Shown piece by piece: positions 54,240-62,139 of a stretch of 64,000 nt of DNA. This DNA comes from Mycobacterium sp. IS-1264. Lineage in GTDB: Bacteria > Actinomycetota > Actinomycetes > Mycobacteriales > Mycobacteriaceae. The notes under the pieces were generated by a model. That model did no database searches. It was not told where the DNA came from and saw only the letters and a program-made list of their open reading frames with translations. The stretch lies in contig NZ_MBES01000052.1 in NCBI RefSeq assembly GCF_001954195.1, forward strand, positions 124,001 to 188,000, read 5' to 3'. The translations under genes were made by a program, and so were the position numbers. Each line of letters opens with the position of its first letter. Within the stretch, counting starts at the first letter, position 1.

Positions 54240-54770
54240 GTGGACTCCGACCTCAGCTATCAGCTGACTTTCGGCACCTACGAGGATGCGCTGCGCATGG
54301 TCGGCGCGGCGGGCGAACCGCGAACCGCGAGAACCCCCGTCAGCGGCGCGCGCATCCAATTGTTCGCCGCGATGGTGCACGACGGCAATCGTTCGTACTG
54401 GGATGCCGAGTTCGCCCGGCGGAAGTGGGGCGGCCTGCTGGCCCCGCCGGCCCTGTTGATGGGCTGGCTGATACCTCCGCCGTGGGAACCGGGCGGCAGA
54501 CCGCCGGCGGCGTCGATGGTGCTGAGGGTGCCGTTGCCCGGAACCACATTCATCAACGCGGCCAACGACGTCGAGTTTTTGGAGCCGATTATCGAGGGCG
54601 ATCTGCTGACCGTCGTCGAGGAGCTGGTGTCGGTGTCACCGGAAAAGCGGACTCGACTCGGCGTCGGTCATTTTGTCGAAACGCTGGAGACCTATCGCCG
54701 TCAGGACGGGACCGTCGTCGCCATGTGTCGCAATACCCTGTTTCGGTTCACTCCGGGCGGCGCATCGTGA
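54240..54770 (+). CDS. MaoC-like hot-dog hydratase subunit (PF13452-like)
   Basis: A 176-residue hot-dog protein of the MaoC/FAS1-like dehydratase N-terminal group (QLTFGTYEDALRMVGAAG, WGGLLAPPALLMGW, INAANDVEFLEPIIEGDLLTVVEELVSVS in parts). GTG at 54240 is the start; its stop overlaps the next gene (GTGA), another hot-dog protein. In mycobacterial sterol degradation two such proteins (ChsH1/ChsH2) form one enoyl-CoA hydratase, so a heteromeric hydratase is inferred. Confidence 0.83.
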   Translation: MDSDLSYQLTFGTYEDALRMVGAAGEPRTARTPVSGARIQLFAAMVHDGNRSYWDAEFARRKWGGLLAPPALLMGWLIPPPWEPGGRPPAASMVLRVPLPGTTFINAANDVEFLEPIIEGDLLTVVEELVSVSPEKRTRLGVGHFVETLETYRRQDGTVVAMCRNTLFRFTPGGAS

Positions 54771-55204
54771 CCGATCTGGACTGGAACGACATCAGCGTTC
54801 CCGTGGAGCTGCCGGAGGTGGTAGACCACATCAGCTACCAGCGGGTCGTCGAGAACGCCGGAGCAACGTGGGATTACTTCCCGGGCCACTTCGATCCGAA
54901 CTATGCCCAAAATCAAGGCAACCCAACGATTTACGTCAACACCATGCACCTCGCCGGATTCGCCGACCGCGTCGCAACCGATTGGGCGGGCCCGAGCAGT
55001 CGCGTGGTGCGCCGCTCACTGCGACTTGCCAGGCCGGTCTACGCCGGAGACACCATCACCGGCCGCGGCCAAGCGGTGGCCAAACGCCGGGACACCTCGG
55101 TGGAGCCAGCGCGCTGCCTGGTGGACATCAAGATCGAGGTCACCAATCAGCATGGCGCCCTGTGCTGTCCGGTCGAGCTCACGGTGCAGTTCCCCCATGG
55201 CTGA
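54767..55204 (+). CDS. MaoC-like hot-dog hydratase subunit
   Basis: A 145-residue hot-dog protein: ISYQRVVENAGATWDYFPGHFDPNYAQ, then TIYVNTMHLAGFADRVATDW, which takes the place of the usual hydratase-2 D-x4-H motif, and RLARPVYAGDTITGRGQAV. GTG at 54767 overlaps the preceding hot-dog gene. Expected to pair with it as an enoyl-CoA hydratase; which subunit carries the catalytic His/Asp is not clear from reading. Confidence 0.83.
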   Translation: MTDLDWNDISVPVELPEVVDHISYQRVVENAGATWDYFPGHFDPNYAQNQGNPTIYVNTMHLAGFADRVATDWAGPSSRVVRRSLRLARPVYAGDTITGRGQAVAKRRDTSVEPARCLVDIKIEVTNQHGALCCPVELTVQFPHG

Positions 55205-55724
55205 CGGCGTGGCCGAATTGCATCTGGCGGTGTGCCGGCGGTTCGGCGAGGCGGTGCGGTCGGCCGATGGCAAATGGGACCACCGCTCCCCGTGCGAGCA
55301 GTGGGATGCCAGGGGAGTGCTGGAGCACGTGATCGGTTTTCACGACGTGCTCGTCCTTCGTCCCCTCGGGCTGAAACCCGCCCGCCCACGCGAAGATCCG
55401 CAGGCGCGATGGCAACTCACCTACGACTCGCTGACGAAGGCCTTCGGCTCCGGCAGGATCGCGGAACTCGTCGCGTACAAGCTGATACCGAGCCTTTCCC
55501 GCGACGTCTTGGTGCACACCTGGGACCTCGCGCGTGCCGTGGGTGCCGACGACCGCCTCGACTCCGGATGGTGTGAGCTGTTCTACGCCGACTTGCCCGC
55601 GGATCTCAAGGCCTTGGGCCCACCCGGAATGTTCGGCGCACCGGTCGCGGTGCCCGACGAAAGCGACGCGCAGGCAAGGCTTCTCGCGCGGCTTGGCCGC
55701 GATCCTTTGTGGAATCTGCTATAG
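55197..55724 (+). CDS. TIGR03086/DinB-like putative metal-binding protein
   Basis: A 175-residue protein of the mycothiol-dependent maleylpyruvate isomerase-like/DinB superfamily. The metal-ligand pattern is seen as KWDHRSPCEQWDARGVLEHVIGFHD (in parts: CEQWDARGVLEHV) and DVLVHTWDLARAVG. Members bind zinc and may conjugate or isomerise with mycothiol. ATG at 55197 overlaps the hot-dog gene by 8 nt; last gene of the Rieske operon, overlapping the convergent aldehyde dehydrogenase by 6 bp. Confidence 0.85.
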   Translation: MADGVAELHLAVCRRFGEAVRSADGKWDHRSPCEQWDARGVLEHVIGFHDVLVLRPLGLKPARPREDPQARWQLTYDSLTKAFGSGRIAELVAYKLIPSLSRDVLVHTWDLARAVGADDRLDSGWCELFYADLPADLKALGPPGMFGAPVAVPDESDAQARLLARLGRDPLWNLL

Positions 55725-57185
55725 CGGTGGCAACTGCCCTTTGCAGACCAACGTCTGCAGCTCGACGTACTCGTGCAGGCCCTCGGGACCGAACTCGCGA
55801 CCGATGCCCGATTGCTTGAAACCGCCGAACGGCGCACCGATGTCGAGGGTGTACATGTTGATGCCGTAAGTGCCGGTGCGAACGCCCGCGGCGACCTCGA
55901 GACCATGCGCGATGTCGGCCGTCCACACGGAACCGGCCAGGCCGTAGTCGCTCTCGTTGGCGATGCGGATCGCGTCGTCCTCGTCGCGGTAGCGCAGCAC
56001 GGTCAACACCGGGCCGAAGATCTCCTCCCGGGCGATGCGCATGTCGTTGGTGGCGTCGGCGAACAGCGTGGGCCGCACGTACCAACCGCGATCGGCCGGG
56101 CTGTCCTCGCCGCCGAGGACCAGGCGGGCGCCCTCGCTTTGGCCGGCCCGGATGTAGTCCTGGACGCGGCGTTGTTGCCGTTGGGCCACAAGCGGTCCGA
56201 TGTCCGTCGACTCCTGGGCCGGGTCGCCGACGTTCAGGCCCGACATCATGCCGGCCAGCGCGTCGACAACCTCGTCATGGCGCTTCTCGCTGACCAGGAT
56301 GCGGGTCTGGGCGACGCACGCCTGCCCGTTGTTCATCAGGCCGGCGGTCTTCAGGCCCGCTACCGTCTTGTCGATGTCCGCGTCGTCGAGGATGATCGCC
56401 GCCGACTTGCCGCCCAGTTCCAGGCTGTAGCGCTTCAGCTGCTCGCCGCACAGGGTGGCGATGCGGCGCCCGACGGCGCTGGACCCGGTGAACGCGACCT
56501 TGTCCACACCGGGATGGCGAACCAGCGCCTCGCCGACGTCGGTGCCGCCCGGGAGTACAGACACCACGCCGTCGGGCAGGTCGATCTGCTCGATCATCTC
56601 CGCCAACCACAAAGCGTCCAAAGGCGTTTCGGGTGCCGGCTTGACGATGACCGCGCAACCCGCGATCAGCGCCGGGATCAGTTTGGGCATGATCAGGAAT
56701 TGCGGCACGTTCCACGGCACGATCGCCGCGACCACTCCGACCGGGGCCCGGCGCAGGTGCACTTCGCCCAGGACGCCCTGGCGGCGTTCGACCCATGGGA
56801 AGTCGCGTGCGGCGGCCAGCGCGAGGTGGATCAGCGTCGCCGCGGCCGCCCCCTGGCCCATCCGGCTGAAGCTGCGCGGCGACCCCATCTCGTCGGTGAT
56901 CAGGTCGGCCATCTCGTCCATGTGGCCGGCGTAGATCGCCGCGAGCTGTTCGACTTTGGCCATCCGGTCCGCGTGGCTCATCCGTGGCCACGGGCCGTGG
57001 TCGAACGCGTGCCGCGCCGCGGCGACGGCGACGTCGACGTCCTCGGGTCCGGCCACCTGGACATGGCCGACCGGCTCCTCGGAGTGTGGCGAGATCACGG
57101 CGAGCTGCTGCGGGTTGGCGGGCTTGCGCCACTGCCCTCCGATGAACAGTTCGTCATAGGAACGATGGTCGGATTTCTCTGTCAT
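55719..57185 (-). CDS. aldehyde dehydrogenase
   Basis: A 488-residue NAD(P)-dependent aldehyde dehydrogenase. Asn159 (PWNVP), Glu256 (LELGGKSA) and the nucleophile Cys290 (NNGQACVAQT) are present, as is FTGSSAVGR for cofactor binding. ATG at 57185 has GAGGAAG about 9 nt upstream. It would oxidise an aldehyde from a P450/alcohol dehydrogenase step to the acid for a FadD. Divergent from a lipocalin-like gene, with a strong inverted repeat between (57223-57248). Confidence 0.95.
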   Translation of the reverse strand: MTEKSDHRSYDELFIGGQWRKPANPQQLAVISPHSEEPVGHVQVAGPEDVDVAVAAARHAFDHGPWPRMSHADRMAKVEQLAAIYAGHMDEMADLITDEMGSPRSFSRMGQGAAAATLIHLALAAARDFPWVERRQGVLGEVHLRRAPVGVVAAIVPWNVPQFLIMPKLIPALIAGCAVIVKPAPETPLDALWLAEMIEQIDLPDGVVSVLPGGTDVGEALVRHPGVDKVAFTGSSAVGRRIATLCGEQLKRYSLELGGKSAAIILDDADIDKTVAGLKTAGLMNNGQACVAQTRILVSEKRHDEVVDALAGMMSGLNVGDPAQESTDIGPLVAQRQQRRVQDYIRAGQSEGARLVLGGEDSPADRGWYVRPTLFADATNDMRIAREEIFGPVLTVLRYRDEDDAIRIANESDYGLAGSVWTADIAHGLEVAAGVRTGTYGINMYTLDIGAPFGGFKQSGIGREFGPEGLHEYVELQTLVCKGQLPPL

Positions 57186-57222
57186 CGGGGCACTTCCTCG
57201 GGGATGGGACCGCGACCGCAAC

Positions 57223-57248
57223 TTCGCTATTGACGCTAACATAGCGAA
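57223..57248. promoter_or_regulatory. inverted repeat TTCGCTAT-N10-ATAGCGAA
   Basis: Perfect 8-bp arms (57223-57230 and 57241-57248) with a 10-bp spacer in the 100-bp gap between the divergent aldehyde dehydrogenase and the lipocalin-like gene, 38 bp from each start. Probably a TetR-type operator serving both. Not a member of families 1 or 2. Confidence 0.6.
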
Positions 57249-57285
57249 GAAAGCAGGATTGCGCCGTGGCAAGGAAGCGCACACC

Positions 57286-58626
57286 GTGAGCGACGACTGG
57301 CGCGATTATCCGTTTCGGTTGGTGCCCGGCGACAGCCAGTTGGAGTTTCCCGCCGCCGAAGGCGAACACCCCGACCAGGAATCGGACACCTGGTTCATCG
57401 CCGGGCAGCTCGACGCCACCGACAGCGACCGCTCGTTCGCCTTCCTGACCATCTTCAACAAGAACCGGCCCGGGGGGACCATCGTCGCGGACTTCTACAC
57501 GATGGCGCTGTTCGATCTGGATTCCGGCGACTACGGCACGTATACGGATTACGACATGCCACCGGCCAACATGGAACCGGGAGCGCAGCGCAAGCTTGCG
57601 ATGGCGGTGGGCCATCTGGACATCAGCTATCACTGCAGCGCGGGCACCGCGTCGTGGACCGCCTGCCGCGACGCCGACGGCGAATTGCTGCCCTACACCT
57701 ACCGGGTCAGCCTGGTCGGCGAGGACCACCGCGGCCGGCCCATGCGACTGGATTTGGCCGTAACCCCCACGCGGGCACCGACGCCGGTGGGCGCGTCGAC
57801 GTACAACGGCAAGATCGTCTGCTTCGGCCAAAGCGATACGTACTCCTACTTCCAGACCGGAATGGCGATGACCGGGACCCTGCGCTGGGGCGACGTTGTC
57901 GAGGAGGTGTCCGGCAGCGGCGGGCATGTCGACCGGCAGTGGTTTCCGAAATACGCCGGCGGTGGCGGAAGCGGGGGAGACCCGCGGGCCCGGTCGCACG
58001 AATGGCGCACCATCAATCTCGACAACGGTGTTGACCTGAGCATCTGGCGGCAGTTCGACCGCACCAACGGCAATGCGCTGCAACCGTTTACCGGCGCGAC
58101 GACGAGCTATCCCGACCCGGCCATGCCGCCGGAGTGCGCCGAGGACGTCGAGGTCACCGTCAGCAGCTACGTGCGATGGCCGGAAACGGTGCGGCCCCTG
58201 GTGCGCCCCCTTGCGCGGGCCCGATACCTGCCCGATCGGCACCGGATCACCTGCGCCACACTAAAATTGGATCTCGTCGGGGAGCCTTTGGTCGCGGCGC
58301 CCGCGCACGGCCTGCCGATCGAATACATGGAAGGCCCATACCGCTACAGGGGGACCCTGCGGGGCGAATCGGTGACCGGCTTCGCGTTCAACGAGCGTTC
58401 GCTGGCCCTGTACCGGGATTGGGAGCTGGTCGAGGTGCTGGCCACCACCGTCGCGAACGCCGAACCGCCGATCCCCGAGGCGCAGGCGATCGTGGATCAG
58501 CTGGTGCCGTTGATAGCCGCGGGAAAGCGCAGCGAGGCGCTGGAACTCCTGGCCGGCGCGCGTCCCGGCCAAAACGATACGCTGACAACCCTTTTCGAAG
58601 ACCTCGTCGCGGTGCTATCCGACTAA
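57286..58626 (+). CDS. AttH/CrtC-type lipocalin-like protein, function unknown
   Basis: A 446-residue protein with no signal peptide. The central GSGGHVDRQWFPKYAG resembles the W-x-DRQWG signature of AttH/CrtC-like tandem lipocalin domains (carotenoid 1,2-hydratase relatives), with matching flanks FFNKNRPGG-type strands and YEMEGPYRYRGTL-like second-half strands (as IEYMEGPYRYRGTL). Those proteins bind isoprenoid or lipid ligands. The GTG at 57286 is preferred, with AAGGAAG 8 nt upstream. Single gene, divergent from the aldehyde dehydrogenase. The family call is tentative. Confidence 0.65.
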   Translation: MSDDWRDYPFRLVPGDSQLEFPAAEGEHPDQESDTWFIAGQLDATDSDRSFAFLTIFNKNRPGGTIVADFYTMALFDLDSGDYGTYTDYDMPPANMEPGAQRKLAMAVGHLDISYHCSAGTASWTACRDADGELLPYTYRVSLVGEDHRGRPMRLDLAVTPTRAPTPVGASTYNGKIVCFGQSDTYSYFQTGMAMTGTLRWGDVVEEVSGSGGHVDRQWFPKYAGGGGSGGDPRARSHEWRTINLDNGVDLSIWRQFDRTNGNALQPFTGATTSYPDPAMPPECAEDVEVTVSSYVRWPETVRPLVRPLARARYLPDRHRITCATLKLDLVGEPLVAAPAHGLPIEYMEGPYRYRGTLRGESVTGFAFNERSLALYRDWELVEVLATTVANAEPPIPEAQAIVDQLVPLIAAGKRSEALELLAGARPGQNDTLTTLFEDLVAVLSD

Positions 58627-58640
58627 CCTGTGCGCCGAGC

Positions 58641-58687
58641 CTGTAATTTTGCAGGCCTCTACTCGCACTTTCCCTGCAAAATTACAG
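58641..58687. terminator. bidirectional hairpin between convergent genes
   Basis: CTGTAATTTTGCAGG (58641-58655) and its exact reverse complement (58673-58687) form a 15-bp stem with a 17-nt loop. It starts 14 bp after the lipocalin-like stop and covers the stop codon and last codons of the convergent Rieske gene. The T-run TTTT in the stem and TTT after it would suit termination in both directions. Could also be a dispersed palindromic repeat. Confidence 0.6.
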
Positions 58688-59836
58688 TTTCGGCGTGGCT
58701 GAGCGGGCCAGCGCATCCGCCCAGGCGATGTGGCGATGCTGCAGTCCAGGTTCGTTGCGCCCGAACCGAAGCCGATCGCGCGCGCCCGACTCGAGGTTGG
58801 CCTGCAGCCCCTCGACCAGCTTGTAGTCCTCGTCGCGCACGGTGGCGTGCGCGTACTCGAACACGGCCTGCGCGCCGGCGGCCACGGATTCCTCGGACAG
58901 GTCCAGCGGTGTCGAGTTCTGGTGCACGGTGATCGACCGGCCCGGTCGGTCGCCGGGGTAGATCCGGAACAGCTCGCCGTTGGCGATCGTCACCGACAGC
59001 ACGATGTTGGGGAACAGCGCGTAGATGACGACCATGTTGTGGAAGGGGTCCCACTGCTCTTCGGGAAGGTTCTCCAGTTCGAGAATCGTGTTGAGCGGGA
59101 AGATCAACCGGTGATGCGGCCCGTACGAGTCGAACACCGTGCAATTGCTGCGCGCGATCCGGGCGAAGGTCTGCTGATGGACGGTGGCGAAATGGTAGTT
59201 CTCCGCGAACGTGTCGACCGCCAGCTTCCAGTTGATCGGGCAGTCGAGGACCTTCTCGCCCAGCGGAGACCACCGTCCGATGCCCCACGAGTCGAGTTCG
59301 TCCGCCAGCGGACCCAGGTGCCCGGCCACGTCCAGGGTGGCGCCGGAATCCAGTGCCACCCAAAGGAATCCGGCGAATTCGTCGGCCGAAAGCTCCGTCA
59401 GGCCGTCGGACTTGGCGGTTACCCCCGGGAAGCCCTCGCGGCCCGGCAGCCCGACCAGCTTGCCGCTGTTGTCGTAGGTCCAGGCGTGGTACGGGCAGGT
59501 GAACCGCTTCGCGCTGCCGCATCCCGTCACCACCTGCGACTGGCGGTGCAGGCAGACATTGTCGAACGCCTTGACCGTGCCGTCGGATGTTCTGGTCAGC
59601 AGGACCGATCGCCCCATCACCGTCTTGGTGCAGTACGCGCCGGGAGCGGGAAGCTCCGAGGCGTAGCCGACCAATTGCGGAGTGGCCAGCAGCAGGGCCC
59701 GGTCGCGGTGGTGTCGCTCGAGCGACGTGTAGTCGGTCGCGTCGACCGTGTGCTCGCCGGGCGCGAGGTCGGTGGTCTTGTCGCGGGCCAGTTTCAGGGC
59801 CCGCCGGGTCAGGTCGATGAGCTGGTCGCGATCCAT
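58682..59836 (-). CDS. Rieske aromatic-ring-hydroxylating oxygenase alpha subunit
   Basis: A 384-residue oxygenase alpha subunit of a different branch from the KshA-like ones. Rieske ligands Cys95/His97 (NVCLHRQSQ) and Cys114/His117 (TCPYHAWTYD); iron site in DTFAENYHFATVHQ. The family's usual CxHRG reads CLHRQ. The chain resembles the choline monooxygenase/carnitine-type and phthalate-type alpha subunits. Single gene, divergent from a MerR regulator only 40 bp away, which probably controls it. The stop lies in the terminator hairpin. Confidence 0.93.
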   Translation of the reverse strand: MDRDQLIDLTRRALKLARDKTTDLAPGEHTVDATDYTSLERHHRDRALLLATPQLVGYASELPAPGAYCTKTVMGRSVLLTRTSDGTVKAFDNVCLHRQSQVVTGCGSAKRFTCPYHAWTYDNSGKLVGLPGREGFPGVTAKSDGLTELSADEFAGFLWVALDSGATLDVAGHLGPLADELDSWGIGRWSPLGEKVLDCPINWKLAVDTFAENYHFATVHQQTFARIARSNCTVFDSYGPHHRLIFPLNTILELENLPEEQWDPFHNMVVIYALFPNIVLSVTIANGELFRIYPGDRPGRSITVHQNSTPLDLSEESVAAGAQAVFEYAHATVRDEDYKLVEGLQANLESGARDRLRFGRNEPGLQHRHIAWADALARSATPKL

Positions 59837-59848
59837 CGTCCCAGTACA

Positions 59849-59871
59849 GACCTTGCGACGGTTGTAAGGTC
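59849..59871. promoter_or_regulatory. MerR-type operator in a 40-bp divergent gap
   Basis: A dyad with arms GACCTT and AAGGTC separated by 11 bp lies between the Rieske start (59836) and the MerR start (59877). Compact dyads of this size over a shared promoter are typical of MerR targets. Confidence 0.6.
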
Positions 59872-59876
59872 AAGGG

Positions 59877-60776
59877 GTGGCTGAGCAGTTGCTGATCGGC
59901 GACGTCGCGGCCTTGACGGGTATCGCCTCGGGTCGCATCCGCCACTACGAGAAGATCGGGCTGCTGCGCGCGGAGCACCTCTCCAACGGCTACCGGGTCT
60001 TCGACGTCGAGCAGGTCCTAGACCTCTTGCGCATCGACCTGATGCGGAGCCTCGGCATCAGCATCAACGACATTCAGCGGCTGGTCGACGGTGGGCAGAC
60101 CACACTGGCCGGCCTGCTCGACGAGCACCGCGCGTTGTTGGTGCGGCAGCGGGATCGGCTTGATCAGCTGATCGCGGCCATCGACGAAGCCACCGGGCCT
60201 GGCGCCGCGGCCGTCAACGAACAGATTCTCCGCCGGCTGGCCACCACGCACCGGGACAGCATCGGCGTCATCGGGCGGCTCAGCGCGCCGTTGTCGGCTC
60301 CCGTCGCCGCGATGTATGCCGACCTGTTCGACGAATGGCAATTGCCCGTACCGGCCCTGTTCGGTCAGATGGTGCTGCCGCCCGCGGCCAGCACCCTGTT
60401 GGAAGGGCTCGCCGCGACGCCGGGACGCCGGGTGCTGTTCGACCGACTGCGCAACCTCGCCGGCGACGTCGTTGCGTTGGGCGAAAACCTCACGGCCGCA
60501 AAAGAACTCGCGCACGCCTGGATCGATCAGCAGGTGGCCGACCCGCTGCCCGACGACGTGGCCGGCGCGCTGCGCGGCGTGCGACCGCTGCTGGAGCACG
60601 ACCCGGTGATCGTGCAGGGCTTCCGCGCGTGGGCGGCTTCGATAAACCCGGCGGCCGCCCACTTCATCGATGAAATCGCCATCCAGACCGTGCGGCGCGG
60701 GTTGGAGGCGGTCAGTGTCATCGTCCTGCCGGCCTCGGATTCGACCAGCCCCGGCACCGACGTTGCTGCAATGTGA
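59877..60776 (+). CDS. MerR-family transcriptional regulator
   Basis: A 299-residue regulator: the N-terminal MerR helix-turn-helix (LLIGDVAALTGIASGRIRHYEKIGLL, as IGDVAALTGIASGRIRHYE, about 5-75), the dimer coiled coil (about 80-115, LLDEHRALLVRQRDRLDQLI) and a long C-terminal domain (about 130-290) with no Cys metal site, so an organic ligand is likely. GTG at 59877 with AAGG close upstream. Divergent from the Rieske oxygenase; likely senses its substrate. Confidence 0.9.
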   Translation: MAEQLLIGDVAALTGIASGRIRHYEKIGLLRAEHLSNGYRVFDVEQVLDLLRIDLMRSLGISINDIQRLVDGGQTTLAGLLDEHRALLVRQRDRLDQLIAAIDEATGPGAAAVNEQILRRLATTHRDSIGVIGRLSAPLSAPVAAMYADLFDEWQLPVPALFGQMVLPPAASTLLEGLAATPGRRVLFDRLRNLAGDVVALGENLTAAKELAHAWIDQQVADPLPDDVAGALRGVRPLLEHDPVIVQGFRAWAASINPAAAHFIDEIAIQTVRRGLEAVSVIVLPASDSTSPGTDVAAM

Positions 60777-60836
60777 TACAGATGTGACTGGTGTGGTCAA
60801 TGTGTCTGGTGGTGTTTCTGCCGTACCCTGTGGCTT

Positions 60837-61568
60837 GTGTCATCGGTTTCGCGACGTGACCTGCTCAAATTCGCGGCCGCAACCCCAGCCTTAGTCAGCC
60901 TGGGCGTCGCGGCGTCGTCGTTGCGCGCCGCCCCGGCCCAGGCTTCTCCGGCATCACTCGGAACCCTGCTGGACTACGCGGCCGGTGTGATCCCGGCGAG
61001 CCAGATCAGGGCTGCCGGCGCCGTCGGGTCCATCAGGTACGTGTCCGACCGGCGTCCCGGCGGCAACTGGATGCTCGGAAAGCCGATCCAAGTCGCCGAA
61101 GCGCACGACCTCAACAGCAACGGGCTGAAGATCGTGTCGTGCTACCAGTACGGCAAGGGCAACACCGCCGACTGGCTGGGCGGTGCCGCCGCCGGGCAGC
61201 AGCACGCGCAGCGCGGGATGCAGTTGCATGCCGCGGCCGGCGGGCCCGCCAGCGCCCCGATCTACGCGTCGATCGACGACGATCCGTCCTATGACCAGTA
61301 CAAGAACCAGGTCGTCCCCTACCTCCGGTCCTGGGAGTCGGTGGTCGGGCATCAGCGGACGGGCGTTTACGCCAACTCGAAGACGATCGACTGGGCCCTG
61401 CACGACGGCCTGGGCTCGTACTTCTGGCAGCACAACTGGGGGTCGCCGAAGGGATTCACCCATCCGGCCGCGAATTTGCACCAGGTGGAGATCGATAAGC
61501 GCAGCGTCGGCGGGGTAGGGGTGGACATCAACGAAATCCTCAAGCCTCAATTCGGGCAGTGGGCCTAG
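60837..61568 (+). CDS. Tat-exported DUF1906 protein (Rv2525c-like)
   Basis: A 243-residue secreted protein. The N-terminus SRRDLLKFAAATPALVSLG is a twin-arginine signal (Arg-Arg at 6-7) with a cleavage region near APAQA (about 32-36). The mature part is the DUF1906 glycoside-hydrolase-like domain (YVSDRRPGGNWMLGKP, IVSCYQYGKGN, APIYASIDDD, GVYANSKTIDW). It matches M. tuberculosis Rv2525c, a Tat substrate encoded just upstream of fas, in sequence and place. GTG start at 60837. Confidence 0.93.
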   Translation: MSSVSRRDLLKFAAATPALVSLGVAASSLRAAPAQASPASLGTLLDYAAGVIPASQIRAAGAVGSIRYVSDRRPGGNWMLGKPIQVAEAHDLNSNGLKIVSCYQYGKGNTADWLGGAAAGQQHAQRGMQLHAAAGGPASAPIYASIDDDPSYDQYKNQVVPYLRSWESVVGHQRTGVYANSKTIDWALHDGLGSYFWQHNWGSPKGFTHPAANLHQVEIDKRSVGGVGVDINEILKPQFGQWA

Positions 61569-61755
61569 CCCTCGCGCGTCACCCCAAAGGCTTCTCGGCC
61601 CGACCATCGCCCCCAGCGGGCACCGACGCGATGCGATCCAGCAAACACTCGTTCGCCGTTCGTTCGGTGCCACGCCCGCCCCGCCTCGCGCCGTGGCCCG
61701 CCGCGCACGCCGTCGGATGCCCGCCGCGAGTGCCAAATTTTAATATAACGATTTG

Positions 61756-61786
61756 ATAACAATACTGCGTTAACCAGCGCAGTTAT
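61756..61786. promoter_or_regulatory. nested dyad upstream of fas, candidate FasR site
   Basis: Arms ATAAC (61756-61760) and CTGCG (61765-61769) are repeated inverted as CGCAG (61778-61782) and GTTAT (61782-61786) around TTAACCAG. The dyad is about 350 bp before the fas start. Assignment to FasR rests on position and knowledge of fas control, not on a matched motif. Confidence 0.4.
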
Positions 61787-61805
61787 AGCTACTCGACCGT
61801 AACCA

Positions 61806-61817
61806 CCTGCATGCAGG
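61806..61817. promoter_or_regulatory. 12-bp palindrome CCTGCATGCAGG upstream of fas
   Basis: A perfect 12-bp palindrome 20 bp after the nested dyad. Could be part of the same control region. Symmetry is the only evidence. Confidence 0.3.
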
Positions 61818-61932
61818 ACGTTTGATTGCGGCGTTCGCGGCCGCGGTTGCGCCGGGTGTTACCCATGACACGGTTACCCGCGCGTAGAACTCACCAGTAA
61901 CTGCTCAGCATGCGAAAAGGGGCTTGATTCTT

Positions 61933-62136
61933 ATGACACTCTTAGTACAGCCGATGCAGTCCGTCGCGCCGCTCGGATCCATCTCGGTTCAAGGGGGCGG
62001 CCCGCCGACAAGACACCGGTCAGCCATTTCTTGGCTTGCGATTCGACGCGGAATCGCCTGGAAGCGACAGGCCACGCGCGCCGGTGCAGAACCGGCCAGC
62101 GAACCGAGACGTAAAGACGCATACAGGGAGAAATAG
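61933..62136 (+). CDS. doubtful 67-codon frame ending 3 nt before fas (possible leader peptide)
   Basis: An ATG at 61933, with AAAAGGGG upstream, opens a 67-codon frame (MTLLVQPMQSVAPLGSISV...) rich in Arg, Ser and Ala, whose TAG ends 3 nt before the fas GTG. No family is recognised. The close stop-start spacing would allow translational coupling with fas, which is the only reason to list it. It may be chance. Confidence 0.2.
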   Translation: MTLLVQPMQSVAPLGSISVQGGGPPTRHRSAISWLAIRRGIAWKRQATRAGAEPASEPRRKDAYREK

Positions 62137-62139
62137 AAG

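Larger units (their letters stand above)
61569..62139. other. 571-bp regulatory region upstream of fas
   Basis: No convincing gene apart from a doubtful short frame at 61933-62136. An AT-rich part near 61735-61790 is flanked by GC-rich sequence and holds a nested dyad (61756-61786) and, a little further on, a 12-bp palindrome (61806-61817). GTTACCC occurs twice near 61857 and 61873. In mycobacteria fas is activated by FasR (TetR family) from sites upstream of the gene, and these dyads are candidates. Confidence 0.55.

Noticed and set aside
61565..61762. 65-codon minus-strand and overlapping plus-strand frames after the Tat protein gene
   Set aside because: No ribosome site or family, Arg-rich random composition.
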